Of a stretch of DNA of 64,000 nt, positions 1 to 8,892 are shown piece after piece. The translations under genes were made by a program, and so were the position numbers. This DNA is from Pseudomonas sp. MPC6 (GTDB lineage Bacteria > Pseudomonadota > Gammaproteobacteria > Pseudomonadales > Pseudomonadaceae), in the NCBI RefSeq assembly GCF_006094435.1, contig NZ_CP034783.1, positions 5,297,001 to 5,361,000 on the forward strand, read 5' to 3'. The notes under the pieces were generated by a model. That model made no database searches and had not been told where the DNA came from. It worked only from the letters and a program-made list of their open reading frames with translations. Position 1 is the first letter of the stretch; each line of letters starts with the position of its first letter.

Positions 1-2
1 CC

Positions 3-143
3 GACAACATCGGCGAAGCGGTGCTGCGCGAGCGCGATCCGACCAAGGCCATCCCACCGCTGGCCGGCGCCCTGGTGAAGAACGAACAGGACGTGCAGTT
101 GCTTGAGCGCCTGGCGTTCATGAGCCGTCGCGGCACTCGCTGA
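3..143 (+). CDS. MoxR/CoxD-type AAA+ ATPase, C-terminal end (partial)
   Basis: Only the last 46 residues lie in the window; the gene enters from the left edge and stops at the TGA at 141-143. The tail (LRERDPTKAIPPLAGALVKN and on to AFMSRRGTR) resembles, from memory, the end of the MoxR-family ATPase that precedes CoxE-like VWA genes in Pseudomonas. The next gene starts 33 bp downstream on the same strand and is such a VWA protein, which supports the call. MoxR ATPases act with VWA partners as chaperone-like modules for metal-centre insertion or complex assembly. The Walker motifs are outside the window, so the call rests on the tail and the context. Confidence 0.7.
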   Translation, partial: DNIGEAVLRERDPTKAIPPLAGALVKNEQDVQLLERLAFMSRRGTR

Positions 144-176
144 TCCCTCTGTTTAACCAGATAGAGGGCGATAGCC

Positions 177-1355
177 ATGCTGCTCAACCTGTTCAATGAA
201 ATGCGCGCAGCCAAGGTCCCGGTCTCGGTGCGCGAGCTGCTGGACCTGATCAACGCGCTGAAACACCGGGTGACGTTCGCCGACATGGATGAGTTCTATT
301 ACCTGGCCCGGGCGATCCTGGTAAAGGACGAAAAGCATTTCGACAAGTTCGACCGCGCGTTCGGTGCCTACTTCAATGGCCTGGAAAAACTCGACGACCA
401 CCTCCAGGCCTTGATCCCGGAAGACTGGTTGCGCAAGGAATTCGAACGCTCCCTGAGCGATGAAGAGCGCGCGCAGATCCAGTCCCTCGGCGGCCTGGAC
501 AAGTTGATCGAAGAATTCAAGAAACGCCTGGAAGAACAGAAGGAACGCCATGCCGGTGGCAACAAGTGGATCGGCACCGGCGGCACCAGCCCGTTCGGCT
601 CCGGCGGTTTCAACCCCGAGGGCATTCGGGTCGGCGATGCCGGCAAGCGCCAGGGCAAGGCGGTCAAGGTCTGGGATCAGCGCGAGTACAAGAACCTCGA
701 CGACTCGGTGGAACTGGGCACGCGCAATATCAAGGTCGCTTTGCGCCGGCTGCGCAAATTCGCGCGCCAGGGTGCGGCGGAAGAGCTGGACATCGATGGC
801 ACCATCGACCACACCGCACGCGATGCCGGGCTGCTGAACATCCAGATGCGGCCCGAGCGGCGCAACACCGTCAAGCTGTTGCTGCTGTTCGACATCGGCG
901 GCTCGATGGACGCGCATGTGAAGATCTGCGAGGAATTATTTTCGGCCTGCAAGACCGAGTTCAAGCACCTGGAGTACTTCTACTTCCACAACTTCATTTA
1001 TGAATCGGTGTGGAAGAACAACATGCGCCGAAGCTCCGAACGCACCTCGACCCAGGATTTGCTGCACAAGTACGGCGCCGACTACAAAGTGATCTTCATT
1101 GGCGACGCCGCCATGGCGCCCTACGAAATCACCCAGCCCGGCGGCAGCGTCGAACACTGGAACGAAGAAGCGGGTTATGTGTGGATGCAGCGGTTCAAGG
1201 AGAAGTACAAGAAGCTCATCTGGATTAACCCGTATCCGAAAGATACCTGGGGGTATACCTCGTCGACCAACATTGTGCGGGAACTGATTGACGATCAGAT
1301 GTACCCGTTGACGTTGCGGGGGCTGGAAGAGGCGATGCGGTTTCTTTCCAAATAG
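177..1355 (+). CDS. VWA domain-containing CoxE-like protein
   Basis: A 392-residue protein with a helical, charged N-terminal half (about residues 1-130), a Gly-rich linker (about 127-145) and a C-terminal von Willebrand factor A domain from about residue 230. The metal-binding MIDAS position reads DIGGSMD (239-245), so the usual DxSxS serine is replaced by glycine; I recall this as typical of the CoxE/DUF58-like branch. It follows the MoxR-type ATPase gene by 33 bp and is probably cotranscribed with it. MoxR-VWA pairs act together in maturation or assembly of protein complexes; the client here is not evident. ATG start after GAGGGCGATAGCC, a weak ribosome site. Confidence 0.85.
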   Translation: MLLNLFNEMRAAKVPVSVRELLDLINALKHRVTFADMDEFYYLARAILVKDEKHFDKFDRAFGAYFNGLEKLDDHLQALIPEDWLRKEFERSLSDEERAQIQSLGGLDKLIEEFKKRLEEQKERHAGGNKWIGTGGTSPFGSGGFNPEGIRVGDAGKRQGKAVKVWDQREYKNLDDSVELGTRNIKVALRRLRKFARQGAAEELDIDGTIDHTARDAGLLNIQMRPERRNTVKLLLLFDIGGSMDAHVKICEELFSACKTEFKHLEYFYFHNFIYESVWKNNMRRSSERTSTQDLLHKYGADYKVIFIGDAAMAPYEITQPGGSVEHWNEEAGYVWMQRFKEKYKKLIWINPYPKDTWGYTSSTNIVRELIDDQMYPLTLRGLEEAMRFLSK

Positions 1356-1371
1356 AAATGCATTGCCTGCA

Positions 1372-1488
1372 AGGGCCTCTTCGTCGGAACGCCGCCCGGA
1401 GCAAGCCCGCGCCCACATTGGATTTTGTTCGCACACAAATAATGTGTCCGCTGGAGATCAACTGTGGGAGCGGGCTTGCTCGCGAAGC
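1372..1488. repeat. REP/REPIN-like inverted pair (GTGGGAGCGGGCTTGCTCGCGA type)
   Basis: A complete unit, GTGGGAGCGGGCTTGCTCGCGA, lies near 1464-1485. A degraded reverse-oriented copy (GCAAGCCCGCGCCCACATT) lies near 1401-1419. The pair sits between convergent genes and reaches almost to the stop codon of pxpC. It matches the short palindromic REP doublets of the P. fluorescens group and recurs in this window. It may double as the 3' processing or termination hairpin of both genes. Confidence 0.75.
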
Positions 1489-1490
1489 TT

Positions 1491-2417
1491 TTAGCAGTTA
1501 ACGAACCGGCGCAGATACTCGACCTGTTCCCGATGCGCCACCTCCTGCACCACCGGCTTCAATCTCACCTTCGATCCGGGCAAACGCTGCGCCAGCCGCG
1601 CCAACGCCAACGGCGTCAACGCCCCCAACCGCGGATACCCGCCGATGGTCTGCCGATCATTGAGCAACACGATCGGCTGCCCGTCCGGCGGCACCTGGAC
1701 TGCGCCCAGCGGGATGCCTTCGGAAATCATCGGCTGGCCCTGGTACTCCAACGCCGTTCCCAGCAAGCGAATGCCCATGCGATCGGCACGGCTGTCGAGG
1801 GTCCAGACGCTGTTGAACGCGTCGAACAGACTCTGCCCGCTGAACTCACCGATCTGCGCGCCCAGCACCAGGTCCAGCGGCGTAGCGAGGTCAAGGTCCG
1901 GTCGCTGATCGGCAGGCAACTCCCGCAGCAGCATCAGCGAGTTACCGGAATAACTCAACGACCGCCCCTGGGTCAGCGGGCGCCCCATGCCCTCCAGGCC
2001 ACCGAGCTCTTCGCGCACCACCGTCGACCGACTGCCCAGGACCTCGGGGGCTTCGAATCCTCCCGGGGCCGCCAGATAGGCCCGCGCCCCGAGTAGCGGC
2101 TGAGTGAATTGCAGCCGCTGACCTTTGTGCAACCGGAAACTACGCCACGGCGCCAACGCCTCGCCATCGATGTGCGCGCCCAGATCCGCGCCACCCAGGG
2201 CGAGCACACACTCCTCCTCGGCCAGCACGCTGAAACCGCCGAGGGTGATCTCGATCACCGGCGCATCCAGCCGGTTACCCAGCAACCAGTTGGCCCACGA
2301 CATCGATCGCCAATCCAGCGCTCCGCCCTGGGTCACGCCCAGATGCCGCACACCGAAACGGCCAGCGTCCTGCAACAGACACAACGGTGTACTCGCTTCT
2401 ATCGATAGACGGCTCAT
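1491..2417 (-). CDS. pxpC: 5-oxoprolinase subunit PxpC (biotin-dependent carboxyltransferase family)
   Basis: A 308-residue protein of the KipA/PxpC family, with the motifs QDAGRFGVRHLGVTQGGALD (about 16-35) and a C-terminal part containing LNDRQTIGGYPRLGAL. Together with PxpA and PxpB it forms the ATP-dependent 5-oxoprolinase that opens pyroglutamate to glutamate. The start codon overlaps the stop of pxpB by 4 bp (ATGA), so the two are translationally coupled. pxpA is not next to them. The length is normal for the family. Confidence 0.92.
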   Translation of the reverse strand: MSRLSIEASTPLCLLQDAGRFGVRHLGVTQGGALDWRSMSWANWLLGNRLDAPVIEITLGGFSVLAEEECVLALGGADLGAHIDGEALAPWRSFRLHKGQRLQFTQPLLGARAYLAAPGGFEAPEVLGSRSTVVREELGGLEGMGRPLTQGRSLSYSGNSLMLLRELPADQRPDLDLATPLDLVLGAQIGEFSGQSLFDAFNSVWTLDSRADRMGIRLLGTALEYQGQPMISEGIPLGAVQVPPDGQPIVLLNDRQTIGGYPRLGALTPLALARLAQRLPGSKVRLKPVVQEVAHREQVEYLRRFVNC

Positions 2418-3199
2418 GCCTGCGCCTCCAGTGGTGTGTCGTCACCGCCCAGGTTGATGAATTCGGCATGACTGACGGCTTCAAAGCGTACAGTGTCGCC
2501 CGGTTGCATCAGGCTGTAGCCGTCGCGCTCGCGGTCGAACAGTTTGGCCGGGGTCCGGCCGATCAGGTTCCAGCCGCCCGGCGACACCACGGGGTAAGCC
2601 GCCGTCTGGCGTTCGGCGATGCCGACACTGCCGGCAGCGACCTTTTTACGCGGAGTGTCCAGGCGCGGTGCCGCCAGCGCTTCCTCCACCAGGCCCATGA
2701 AGGCGAACCCCGGCGCGAAACCCAAGGCGAACACCTGATACTCGCGCTCGCTATGGCGGCGGATCACTTCATCGACCGCCAATCCGCTGCGCTGCGCCAA
2801 CAGACTCAGCTCCGGACCGACACTCAAGTCATACCAGACCGACAGCACATGACATTTGCCAGGGGTGCGGGCGTTGGGCGACAGATCGATCAAGGCTTCG
2901 GCAATCAACTCCCGAGCCTGGGCCGGACTCAGTGAAGTCAGGTCATAATGCACCATCAACGTCGTATAGGACGGCACCAGGTCAATCAGGTGCCCGGCGA
3001 ACGCAGTGCGAAGACCTTCGCTGGCCGCGAGTATCCACGGCATGTTCGCTTCGCTGATCGCATCGAACAGACGCACCATCAGGCAGTCCAGCGCCACCAC
3101 TTCCACGCGCGGCTTCATGATGCGCCCTGCTGATCGAGTGCTTAAAGCTCCCGGGCGAGCCGGTGCTTTCGGAATGAAGGGGGTGTCGGGCGCACTCAT
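2414..3199 (-). CDS. pxpB: 5-oxoprolinase subunit PxpB (KipI/AHS1 family)
   Basis: Allophanate hydrolase subunit 1-like protein, partner of PxpC. Family motifs include SYTTLMVHYD, FALGFAPGFAFMG and the C-terminal SPGGWNLIGRTP. The start at 3199 is chosen because GGAGA lies 6 bp upstream, giving 261 residues. A second ATG at 3118 (protein starting MKPRVEV) would give the more common length of about 234 residues, so the first 27 residues may not be translated. It is the first gene of a pxpB-pxpC operon divergent from a LysR-type regulator gene 159 bp away, which probably controls it. Confidence 0.9.
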   Translation of the reverse strand: MSAPDTPFIPKAPARPGALSTRSAGRIMKPRVEVVALDCLMVRLFDAISEANMPWILAASEGLRTAFAGHLIDLVPSYTTLMVHYDLTSLSPAQARELIAEALIDLSPNARTPGKCHVLSVWYDLSVGPELSLLAQRSGLAVDEVIRRHSEREYQVFALGFAPGFAFMGLVEEALAAPRLDTPRKKVAAGSVGIAERQTAAYPVVSPGGWNLIGRTPAKLFDRERDGYSLMQPGDTVRFEAVSHAEFINLGGDDTPLEAQA

Positions 3200-3358
3200 G
3201 GCAAATCTCCGCGCTGGTTTTTATTAATATTGTTCTGAGCCCCGACGACGCCTATCGTGGGAACCGGATAGCCTGATTTTTGGACGCATGGCCCTGCCGC
3301 GTCCAACTAATAAAATCCCGCCCTAGACATAAGAAAACTTTATCCGCGAGCTGCTCCC

Positions 3359-4273
3359 ATGAACCTGAAGTTTCTCGAGACCTTTGTCTGGGTCGCCCGA
3401 CTCAAGAGTTTTCGCCTGACGGCCGACAAACTCTTCACCACCCAGGCCTCGATTTCCAGCCGCATCGCGGTGCTCGAAGGCGAACTCGGCGTAAAACTGT
3501 TCCTGCGCGATTCCCGCGGCGTGAGCCTGACGCCCGAAGGCCTGAAAGTGCTCGACTATGCCGAGCAGATGATGGACACCATGCAGGCGCTCAAGCAGTC
3601 GATCGAGACGCGTTCGTGCAAGGTTGGACGGGTGCGGATCGGCGTGATGGACACGGTGATCCATACCTGGCTGAGCCCGTTGGTAGCACAGATGATGGAT
3701 CACTATCCGCTGGTGGAAATCGAGCTGGTGGCCGATACGGCGCTCAATCTCTGCGATCAGCTGCAAAAAGGCTTTCTCGACCTGATCCTGCAAACCGACC
3801 TGTTGCGCCAGGAAAGTGTCCGCAGCCTGGAGCTGGCCAGCCACCCGATGGGTTGGATCGTTGCCAGTAACTCGATCTACAACCGCGAGTATTGCGACAT
3901 CGCCGATCTGGCTCGCGAGCGAATTATTACCTACTCGAAAAACTCCCACCCACATCAGGACATCTTGAGCCTGATGCAGGCCAACGGTGTCATGGCACCA
4001 CGGCTCAACTGCGTGAACTCGGTGTCGGCGATTACCCGCTTGCTCCGGGATGGCTTCGGTATCGGCGCGTTGCCGCCGGTGCTGGTGGCCGAGGAACTGG
4101 CGCGAGGGGAACTGACCTTGCTGGCCATCGAGCAACGGCCGCCGAATTTGCAGGTGGTGGTGTCGTGGCGGACCGGGGTGGAGTGGGTCGAGGAGATAGT
4201 GGCGTTGTGTCAGCAGGTATTGGACGGGTATGCGCACAAGGTGGGTGAGGATTACATCGTCCTCGCGCGGTGA
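3359..4273 (+). CDS. LysR-family transcriptional regulator (divergent from pxpBC)
   Basis: A 304-residue LysR-type regulator. The N-terminal winged helix-turn-helix spans about residues 1-60 (FTTQASISSRIAVLEGELGV is the recognition part), followed by a linker helix and a periplasmic-binding-like effector domain (about 90-300). It is divergent from pxpB with 159 bp between the starts, the usual layout for a LysR regulator of its neighbour. By position it probably controls 5-oxoproline utilisation; the effector is unknown. Confidence 0.9.
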   Translation: MNLKFLETFVWVARLKSFRLTADKLFTTQASISSRIAVLEGELGVKLFLRDSRGVSLTPEGLKVLDYAEQMMDTMQALKQSIETRSCKVGRVRIGVMDTVIHTWLSPLVAQMMDHYPLVEIELVADTALNLCDQLQKGFLDLILQTDLLRQESVRSLELASHPMGWIVASNSIYNREYCDIADLARERIITYSKNSHPHQDILSLMQANGVMAPRLNCVNSVSAITRLLRDGFGIGALPPVLVAEELARGELTLLAIEQRPPNLQVVVSWRTGVEWVEEIVALCQQVLDGYAHKVGEDYIVLAR

Positions 4274-4280
4274 TCACACC

Positions 4281-4312
4281 CTGTGGCGAGGGAGCTTGCT
4301 CCTTCGCCACAG
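4281..4312. repeat. Palindromic hairpin element after LysR gene
   Basis: CTGTGGCGAGGGAGCTTGCT followed by CCTTCGCCACAG forms a nearly perfect 14-bp stem with one mismatch. It lies 8 bp after the LysR stop and before the convergent DUF2937 gene. The sequence is a repeat type common in Pseudomonas intergenic regions and may act as a bidirectional transcript end; there is no T tract. Confidence 0.6.
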
Positions 4313-4328
4313 AGATCGCATCGCCCCC

Positions 4329-4871
4329 TTACAACCCCCGCACATCCCGGTCTTCGATCGGCCGGCTCTGGCGCAGGCGTTTGCCGCCCAGCACCACCCA
4401 GTCGATCAGCCGGAACAGGCATTCGATGCCGAAAGACAGCAACAGCGCGCCGCTCATGCCCCAGATCATCGCTTCCGGCGTCAGCAGGATCTGGTAGTTG
4501 TAGCCATTCCAGGTTTCCTTGCGAATCTCCGGATCGGCGGCCAGGACCACTTGCAGGAAGCGGATATACCACGGCCCCTGCATCGCCTGGAACTGTTTGT
4601 CGAGGGCCTGTCGACGGGTCAACAGGGTGTTCAGGCTGTCGGCATCGCTACGAAAGATCGGGTCTTCGCTCGCGCGGTAATGGGCCACCAACGCCTGCAT
4701 GTCACCCTTGAAGAACTGATTGGCAGTCCCCTGAAAACCGCTCAGCCCGGTCTGCGCTTCGATCAGATGGGCTTCGACCCGCTTGGCGTAATCGCTGATG
4801 AACCCCGGCACCTGGACACCGATCAACAGGCCTGCCGCAAACAACACCAGCCGTAGATAACTGAGCAACAT
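4329..4871 (-). CDS. DUF2937 family membrane protein
   Basis: A 180-residue protein with a membrane segment at the N-terminus (about 5-25), a long charged, probably periplasmic helical region (about 27-125), and a second hydrophobic segment (about 130-155). The pattern and the LLIGVQVPGFI opening fit DUF2937, a Pseudomonas-type inner-membrane family of unknown function. It starts 12 bp after the stop of the upstream amidotransferase gene on the same strand, so it is probably the last gene of a three-gene operon. Confidence 0.8.
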   Translation of the reverse strand: MLLSYLRLVLFAAGLLIGVQVPGFISDYAKRVEAHLIEAQTGLSGFQGTANQFFKGDMQALVAHYRASEDPIFRSDADSLNTLLTRRQALDKQFQAMQGPWYIRFLQVVLAADPEIRKETWNGYNYQILLTPEAMIWGMSGALLLSFGIECLFRLIDWVVLGGKRLRQSRPIEDRDVRGL

Positions 4872-4883
4872 GGTTGCGTGTCC

Positions 4884-5660
4884 TTATTCGGTCTTGCCCT
4901 GGCTGACGCATTCACCGCGCCGCCACAGGCTCCATTGGCCCGGTTCGTAGCGGGTCCAGGTTTCGTTTTCGGTCAAGGGCTCGGTGGCAATCACCGTGAC
5001 CACGTCGTTGGGCGTGGTTTCGGCCTGGAAGTCGACGATCACGTCGACATCCTTCAAGCGCGCCGGGCCAAACGGTGCGCGGCGGGTAATCTGCGCCAGT
5101 TTGGTCGAGCAGTAGCAGAACAGCCAGTCGCCGTCGCTGAGCAGGCAATTGAACACCCCTTTGCTGCGGTATTCGGCGCACGCGGCCACCAGGTCCGGCA
5201 GCAGTTCTTCGACTTCCACCGGTTCCGGGAAGGCGGCACGCACCCGATTGAGCACGTCGCAGAACGCCGCTTCGCTGTCGGTATCGCCGACCGGGCGGTA
5301 AAAACTGGTGATGGGTTGAAAGTCCGCCAGTTGGCCGTTATGGGCGAAACACCAGTTGCGTCCCCACAACTCGCGCACGAACGGATGGGTGTTGGACAGG
5401 CAGACCTTGCCGACGTTGGCCTGGCGGATGTGCCCGATCACCACTTCGCTCTTGATCGGATAGCGTTGCACCAGGTTCGCGACTTCCGATTCGCAGCTCG
5501 CCGCCGGGTCCTGGAACAAGCGCAGGCCTCGGCCTTCATAGAAGGCGATGCCCCAACCGTCGCGGTGCGGACCGGTGCGGCCGCCGCGCTGCATCAGCCC
5601 GGTGAAGCTGAACACGATATCGGTCGGGACATTGGCGCTCATGCCCAATAACTCACACAT
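4884..5660 (-). CDS. Class II glutamine amidotransferase, YafJ-like
   Basis: A 258-residue Ntn-hydrolase-type glutaminase domain. The start [10 protein letters not shown] places the catalytic cysteine at position 2, exposed after removal of Met1. Further family motifs are [16 protein letters not shown] and [11 protein letters not shown], and the asparagine/glycine motif CFAHNGQL that forms the oxyanion hole. No synthase domain is attached, as in E. coli YafJ, whose substrate is uncertain. It belongs to the minus-strand operon 4329-6187. Confidence 0.9.
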   Translation of the reverse strand: MCELLGMSANVPTDIVFSFTGLMQRGGRTGPHRDGWGIAFYEGRGLRLFQDPAASCESEVANLVQRYPIKSEVVIGHIRQANVGKVCLSNTHPFVRELWGRNWCFAHNGQLADFQPITSFYRPVGDTDSEAAFCDVLNRVRAAFPEPVEVEELLPDLVAACAEYRSKGVFNCLLSDGDWLFCYCSTKLAQITRRAPFGPARLKDVDVIVDFQAETTPNDVVTVIATEPLTENETWTRYEPGQWSLWRRGECVSQGKTE

Positions 5661-5692
5661 GTTCTGACTCTCGATTCAATGCAGGGGCAAGG

Positions 5693-6187
5693 TTACAACC
5701 GCGGTTCGACCCGCAAACGCTGGGGATTGCTCGGCACCGGCGGGCGACCGTAACGATCGTCGCCGGCACCGCCGAAAGGCTGGTCTTCAGGTTCATCGGC
5801 CCTGGCCGCGGCCTGGGCGGCGGCAGCCTGCTCCATGCGAGCCTTGGAGCCGCGCTCGATCATGAAACGGATCGCCACGAACACCAGGTAGAGGCCGAAC
5901 GCGAGCATGCTGTACATCAACAGATCGGAAATCGCCCGCCAGGCGTTGTTGCCGACCTTGAACAACAGGTCCAGGGCCGTGATGGCGATGGCCGGGGCGA
6001 CCTTTTCCTTCACCGGGTCGATGATGGTCGGGCTGAACAGCAACACGAAAACCAGCAGCCGCAACGGCTCACGCAGCCAGCGCCACATCCAGCGGGTCAT
6101 GCGCATCCACACTAACAGGCAGCCTAAAGCGGCGAAGGCGTAAAGGCCCCAAGCGATCAGATAGTCGTTCTCGGTCATGGTGTCCAT
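5693..6187 (-). CDS. Conserved inner-membrane protein
   Basis: A 164-residue protein with three hydrophobic segments (about 9-27, 42-62 and 88-110) and an Ala/Glu-rich cytoplasmic C-terminal tail (about 118-164). It resembles a small Pseudomonas protein often labelled, without good basis, as an MFS transporter; it is far too short for that. Two in-frame ATGs, 6187 and 6178, are possible starts, neither with a strong ribosome site. It is the first gene of a three-gene minus-strand operon with the YafJ-like and DUF2937 genes. Function unknown. Confidence 0.75.
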   Translation of the reverse strand: MDTMTENDYLIAWGLYAFAALGCLLVWMRMTRWMWRWLREPLRLLVFVLLFSPTIIDPVKEKVAPAIAITALDLLFKVGNNAWRAISDLLMYSMLAFGLYLVFVAIRFMIERGSKARMEQAAAAQAAARADEPEDQPFGGAGDDRYGRPPVPSNPQRLRVEPRL

Positions 6188-6270
6188 GGCAAGGCAGGCA
6201 AAGAGGCGCTTATAGTAACGACTTTTCGCCCATCAGGCTTGTCCCAATACCTGTCTGTAGAGCGCAACCC

Positions 6271-6378
6271 CTGTGGGAGCGGGCTTGCTCGCGAAGAGGC
6301 CAGTCCATTCAACAACTGCGTTGACTGGCACACCGCTTTCGCGAGCAAGTCGAATCGTCGCACCGCCGCTCCCACAGG
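6271..6378. repeat. REPIN-like inverted pair
   Basis: CTGTGGGAGCGGGCTTGCTC at 6271-6290 faces a reverse-oriented copy ending CCGCTCCCACAG near 6367-6378. The second copy is a variant: between CGCGAGCAAG and CGCTCCCACAG it carries TCGAATCGTCGCACCGC. The pair lies in the divergent gap upstream of ptrB and contains no gene. Confidence 0.7.
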
Positions 6379-6417
6379 TTGCGAAGCCCCTTTCCGCACA
6401 TTGTTCGAGAGCCCTTC

Positions 6418-8472
6418 ATGCCCCTATCCGCCAACGTTTCCAACGCCCCGATCGCCCACAAGGCCGAAGGCGATGACCCGTATGCCTGGCTCCAGGAGCG
6501 CGACACCGACGCGGTGCTCGACTACCTGAAAGCGGAAAACACTTATCAAGAGGCGCAAACCGCCGATCAGGCCGGGCTGCGCGAAACCCTGTTCGAAGAG
6601 ATCAAGGGCCGGATTCTCGAAACCGACCTGTCGCTGCCCTCCCCCTGGGGGCCGTACCTGTATTACACACGCACCACGGCGGGTGACGAATACGCCCGTC
6701 ACTACCGCTGCCCGCGCCCGGCCGACGACAGCCTGCAGCTCGACGAAAGCCAGGAGCTACTGCTGCTGGACCCGAACGAACTGGCCAAGGGCGGCTTCTT
6801 TTCCCTGGGCGCATTCAGCATCAGCCCCGACCACCAACGCCTGGCCTACAGCATCGACTCCACGGGCGATGAGATTTTCACGTTGTTCGTGAAGGAATTG
6901 TCCAATGGTCGTGTCAGCGAATTGGAATTCCAGGACTGCGACGGCAGCATGACCTGGGCCAACGACAGCCTGACGCTGTTCTTCGGCGAACTGGACGACA
7001 CCCACCGCCCGCACAAACTGTACCGCTATCGACTGGATGGCACGGCGGCTGAAGAAGTGTTCCATGAAACCGACGGTCGATTCTTCATGCACTGCTACCG
7101 GTCCAGTTCCGAGCAGCAATTGCTGCTGTCGCTGGGCAGCAAGACGACCAGCGAAGTCTGGGTGCTCGACGCGTTCCAGCCGCAGCAAGCCTTTGCCTGC
7201 GTAGCGCCGCGGGTTGAAGATCATGAATACGACGTCGACCACGGTGTGCTCGACGGGGTCTGGACCTGGTTCATTCGCACCAATCGCGACGGCATCAACT
7301 TTGCCCTGTACACGGCCGTCGATACCGGCGTCGCGCCGACCCTGGCTGACTGGCAGAACCTGATTCCCCACAGCGACACCACGATGATCGACGGCATGAG
7401 CCTGAACGCCTCGGCCATGACCCTGAGCCTGCGGGTCGGCGGCTTGCCGGTGATCGAAGTCCATCCGCAAGACCTGCCGAGCTACCGTGTGCAACTGCCG
7501 GATGCGGCCTACAGCCTGCACGTGCAGAACAGCCTGGAATTCGTCAGCGACAGGATTCGCCTGCGCTACGAAGCGTTGAACCGTCCGGCGCAAATCCGCC
7601 AGCTGGGACTGGCCACCGGCGAGCAGCAAGTCCTCAAGCAAACCCCGGTACTGGGCCCGTTCGATGCCGATGCCTACGTCAGCCAGCGTCTATGGGCGAC
7701 GGCACCCGACGGTACGCAAGTGCCGATCAGCCTCGTCGTCAAACGCGAAGCCCTCGGTAAGCCGACGCCCCTTTATCTGTACGGCTACGGCGCGTATGGC
7801 GAAAGCCTCGACCCGTGGTTCTCCCATGCGCGCCTGAGCCTGCTGGACCGCGGCGTGGCGTTTGCCATCGCTCACGTGCGTGGCGGCGGTGAATTGGGCG
7901 AAGCCTGGTATCGCGCCGGCAAGCAGGAGCACAAGCACAACACCTTCAGCGACTTCATCGCCTGCGCCGAGCATTTGATCGACAACGGCTTCACCACATC
8001 AAGGCAACTGGCGATCAGCGGCGGTAGCGCTGGTGGGTTGCTGATCGGCGCCGTCCTCAACACGCGGCCGGAGTTGTTCGGCGCAGCGATTGCCGAAGTG
8101 CCGTTCGTCGACGTGCTCAACACCATGCTCGACCCGGACCTGCCGTTGACCGTGACCGAGTACGACGAGTGGGGCAATCCGCAGGAACCGGACGTTTATG
8201 AGCGGATCAAGGCTTATGCCCCGTACGAAAACGTCACCGCGCAGGCATATCCGGCGACGTTGGTGATTGCCGGCTACAACGACAGTCGCGTGCAGTATTG
8301 GGAAGCGGCCAAGTGGGTGGCCAAGTTGCGTGCGACCAAAACCGACAACAATCCCCTGTTGCTCAAGACCGAATTGGGCGCCGGGCACGGCGGGATGAGC
8401 GGGCGGTACCAGGGATTGCGTGATGTAGCGCTCGAATATGCATTTGTGTTCAAAGTGCTGGGTATTGCCTGA
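6418..8472 (+). CDS. ptrB: Oligopeptidase B / prolyl oligopeptidase family (S9A)
   Basis: A 684-residue serine peptidase. The N-terminal beta-propeller (about 70-400) is followed by an alpha/beta-hydrolase domain. The catalytic triad is visible: Ser537 in GGSAGG, Asp622 in GYNDSRV and His657 in GAGHGGMSGR. Oligopeptidase B cleaves short peptides after Arg/Lys in the cytoplasm. The ATG at 6418 is chosen because it opens the conserved N-terminus MPLSANVSN with GAGA upstream; an upstream TTG at 6379 lies inside the REPIN-like repeat. Monocistronic. Confidence 0.93.
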   Translation: MPLSANVSNAPIAHKAEGDDPYAWLQERDTDAVLDYLKAENTYQEAQTADQAGLRETLFEEIKGRILETDLSLPSPWGPYLYYTRTTAGDEYARHYRCPRPADDSLQLDESQELLLLDPNELAKGGFFSLGAFSISPDHQRLAYSIDSTGDEIFTLFVKELSNGRVSELEFQDCDGSMTWANDSLTLFFGELDDTHRPHKLYRYRLDGTAAEEVFHETDGRFFMHCYRSSSEQQLLLSLGSKTTSEVWVLDAFQPQQAFACVAPRVEDHEYDVDHGVLDGVWTWFIRTNRDGINFALYTAVDTGVAPTLADWQNLIPHSDTTMIDGMSLNASAMTLSLRVGGLPVIEVHPQDLPSYRVQLPDAAYSLHVQNSLEFVSDRIRLRYEALNRPAQIRQLGLATGEQQVLKQTPVLGPFDADAYVSQRLWATAPDGTQVPISLVVKREALGKPTPLYLYGYGAYGESLDPWFSHARLSLLDRGVAFAIAHVRGGGELGEAWYRAGKQEHKHNTFSDFIACAEHLIDNGFTTSRQLAISGGSAGGLLIGAVLNTRPELFGAAIAEVPFVDVLNTMLDPDLPLTVTEYDEWGNPQEPDVYERIKAYAPYENVTAQAYPATLVIAGYNDSRVQYWEAAKWVAKLRATKTDNNPLLLKTELGAGHGGMSGRYQGLRDVALEYAFVFKVLGIA

Positions 8473-8504
8473 GAAACCTGGGCCGACGGCCGATCGTCTT
8501 CGCC

Positions 8505-8795
8505 TTAACCGCCCGGCGACTTGATCTTCGTGCCGTTCTGCTCAAGCCCCGGCAACGTCTGGTCCTTGGGCGGGCTGGGCATTTCGATCGGCGGCAACAA
8601 CGGCGGCCCGCCACTGCCGGACCCGGCCTTGGGCACGCTGATCGGGGTAATCTGCGGGTAGGGCGTCGGCGTTGCGGTGCCCGGCGACCCGGGCAATGGC
8701 CCGGGGCTGGTGGGAATGGTGGGTTGTTCCTGGGCCTGCACTGCAGTTATCGAGAGCGCGGCCAGGGCAATGACCGTTAGAATGGTGCGCTTCAT
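8505..8795 (-). CDS. Small secreted proline-rich protein
   Basis: A 96-residue protein starting with a clear signal peptide (hydrophobic core about 5-16, likely cleavage after AVQA at residue 21). The mature part is rich in Pro, Gly and Thr with no cysteines, probably disordered, and found in the periplasm or outside the cell. GGAG lies 8 bp before the ATG. It is convergent with ptrB (32 bp between the stops) and divergent from the spermidine-synthase-like gene. Not assigned to a functional family. Confidence 0.75.
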   Translation of the reverse strand: MKRTILTVIALAALSITAVQAQEQPTIPTSPGPLPGSPGTATPTPYPQITPISVPKAGSGSGGPPLLPPIEMPSPPKDQTLPGLEQNGTKIKSPGG

Positions 8796-8892
8796 CAATG
8801 GCTCCGTTGGCCTTGTAGTCTGTTTGCAGGCTACTCCCAACCGCCGCTGTTTGCCTGCCCCTGATTGCCGATTTTCCATCAAGAGTGCCCCA

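Noticed and set aside
4878..5651. Long open frame on the plus strand opposite the YafJ-like gene
   Set aside because: Mirror frame of a real high-GC gene; no ribosome site, no family motif. The same applies to long opposite-strand frames over nadB, tctE, tctA, rnd and the glutamine synthetase-like gene.
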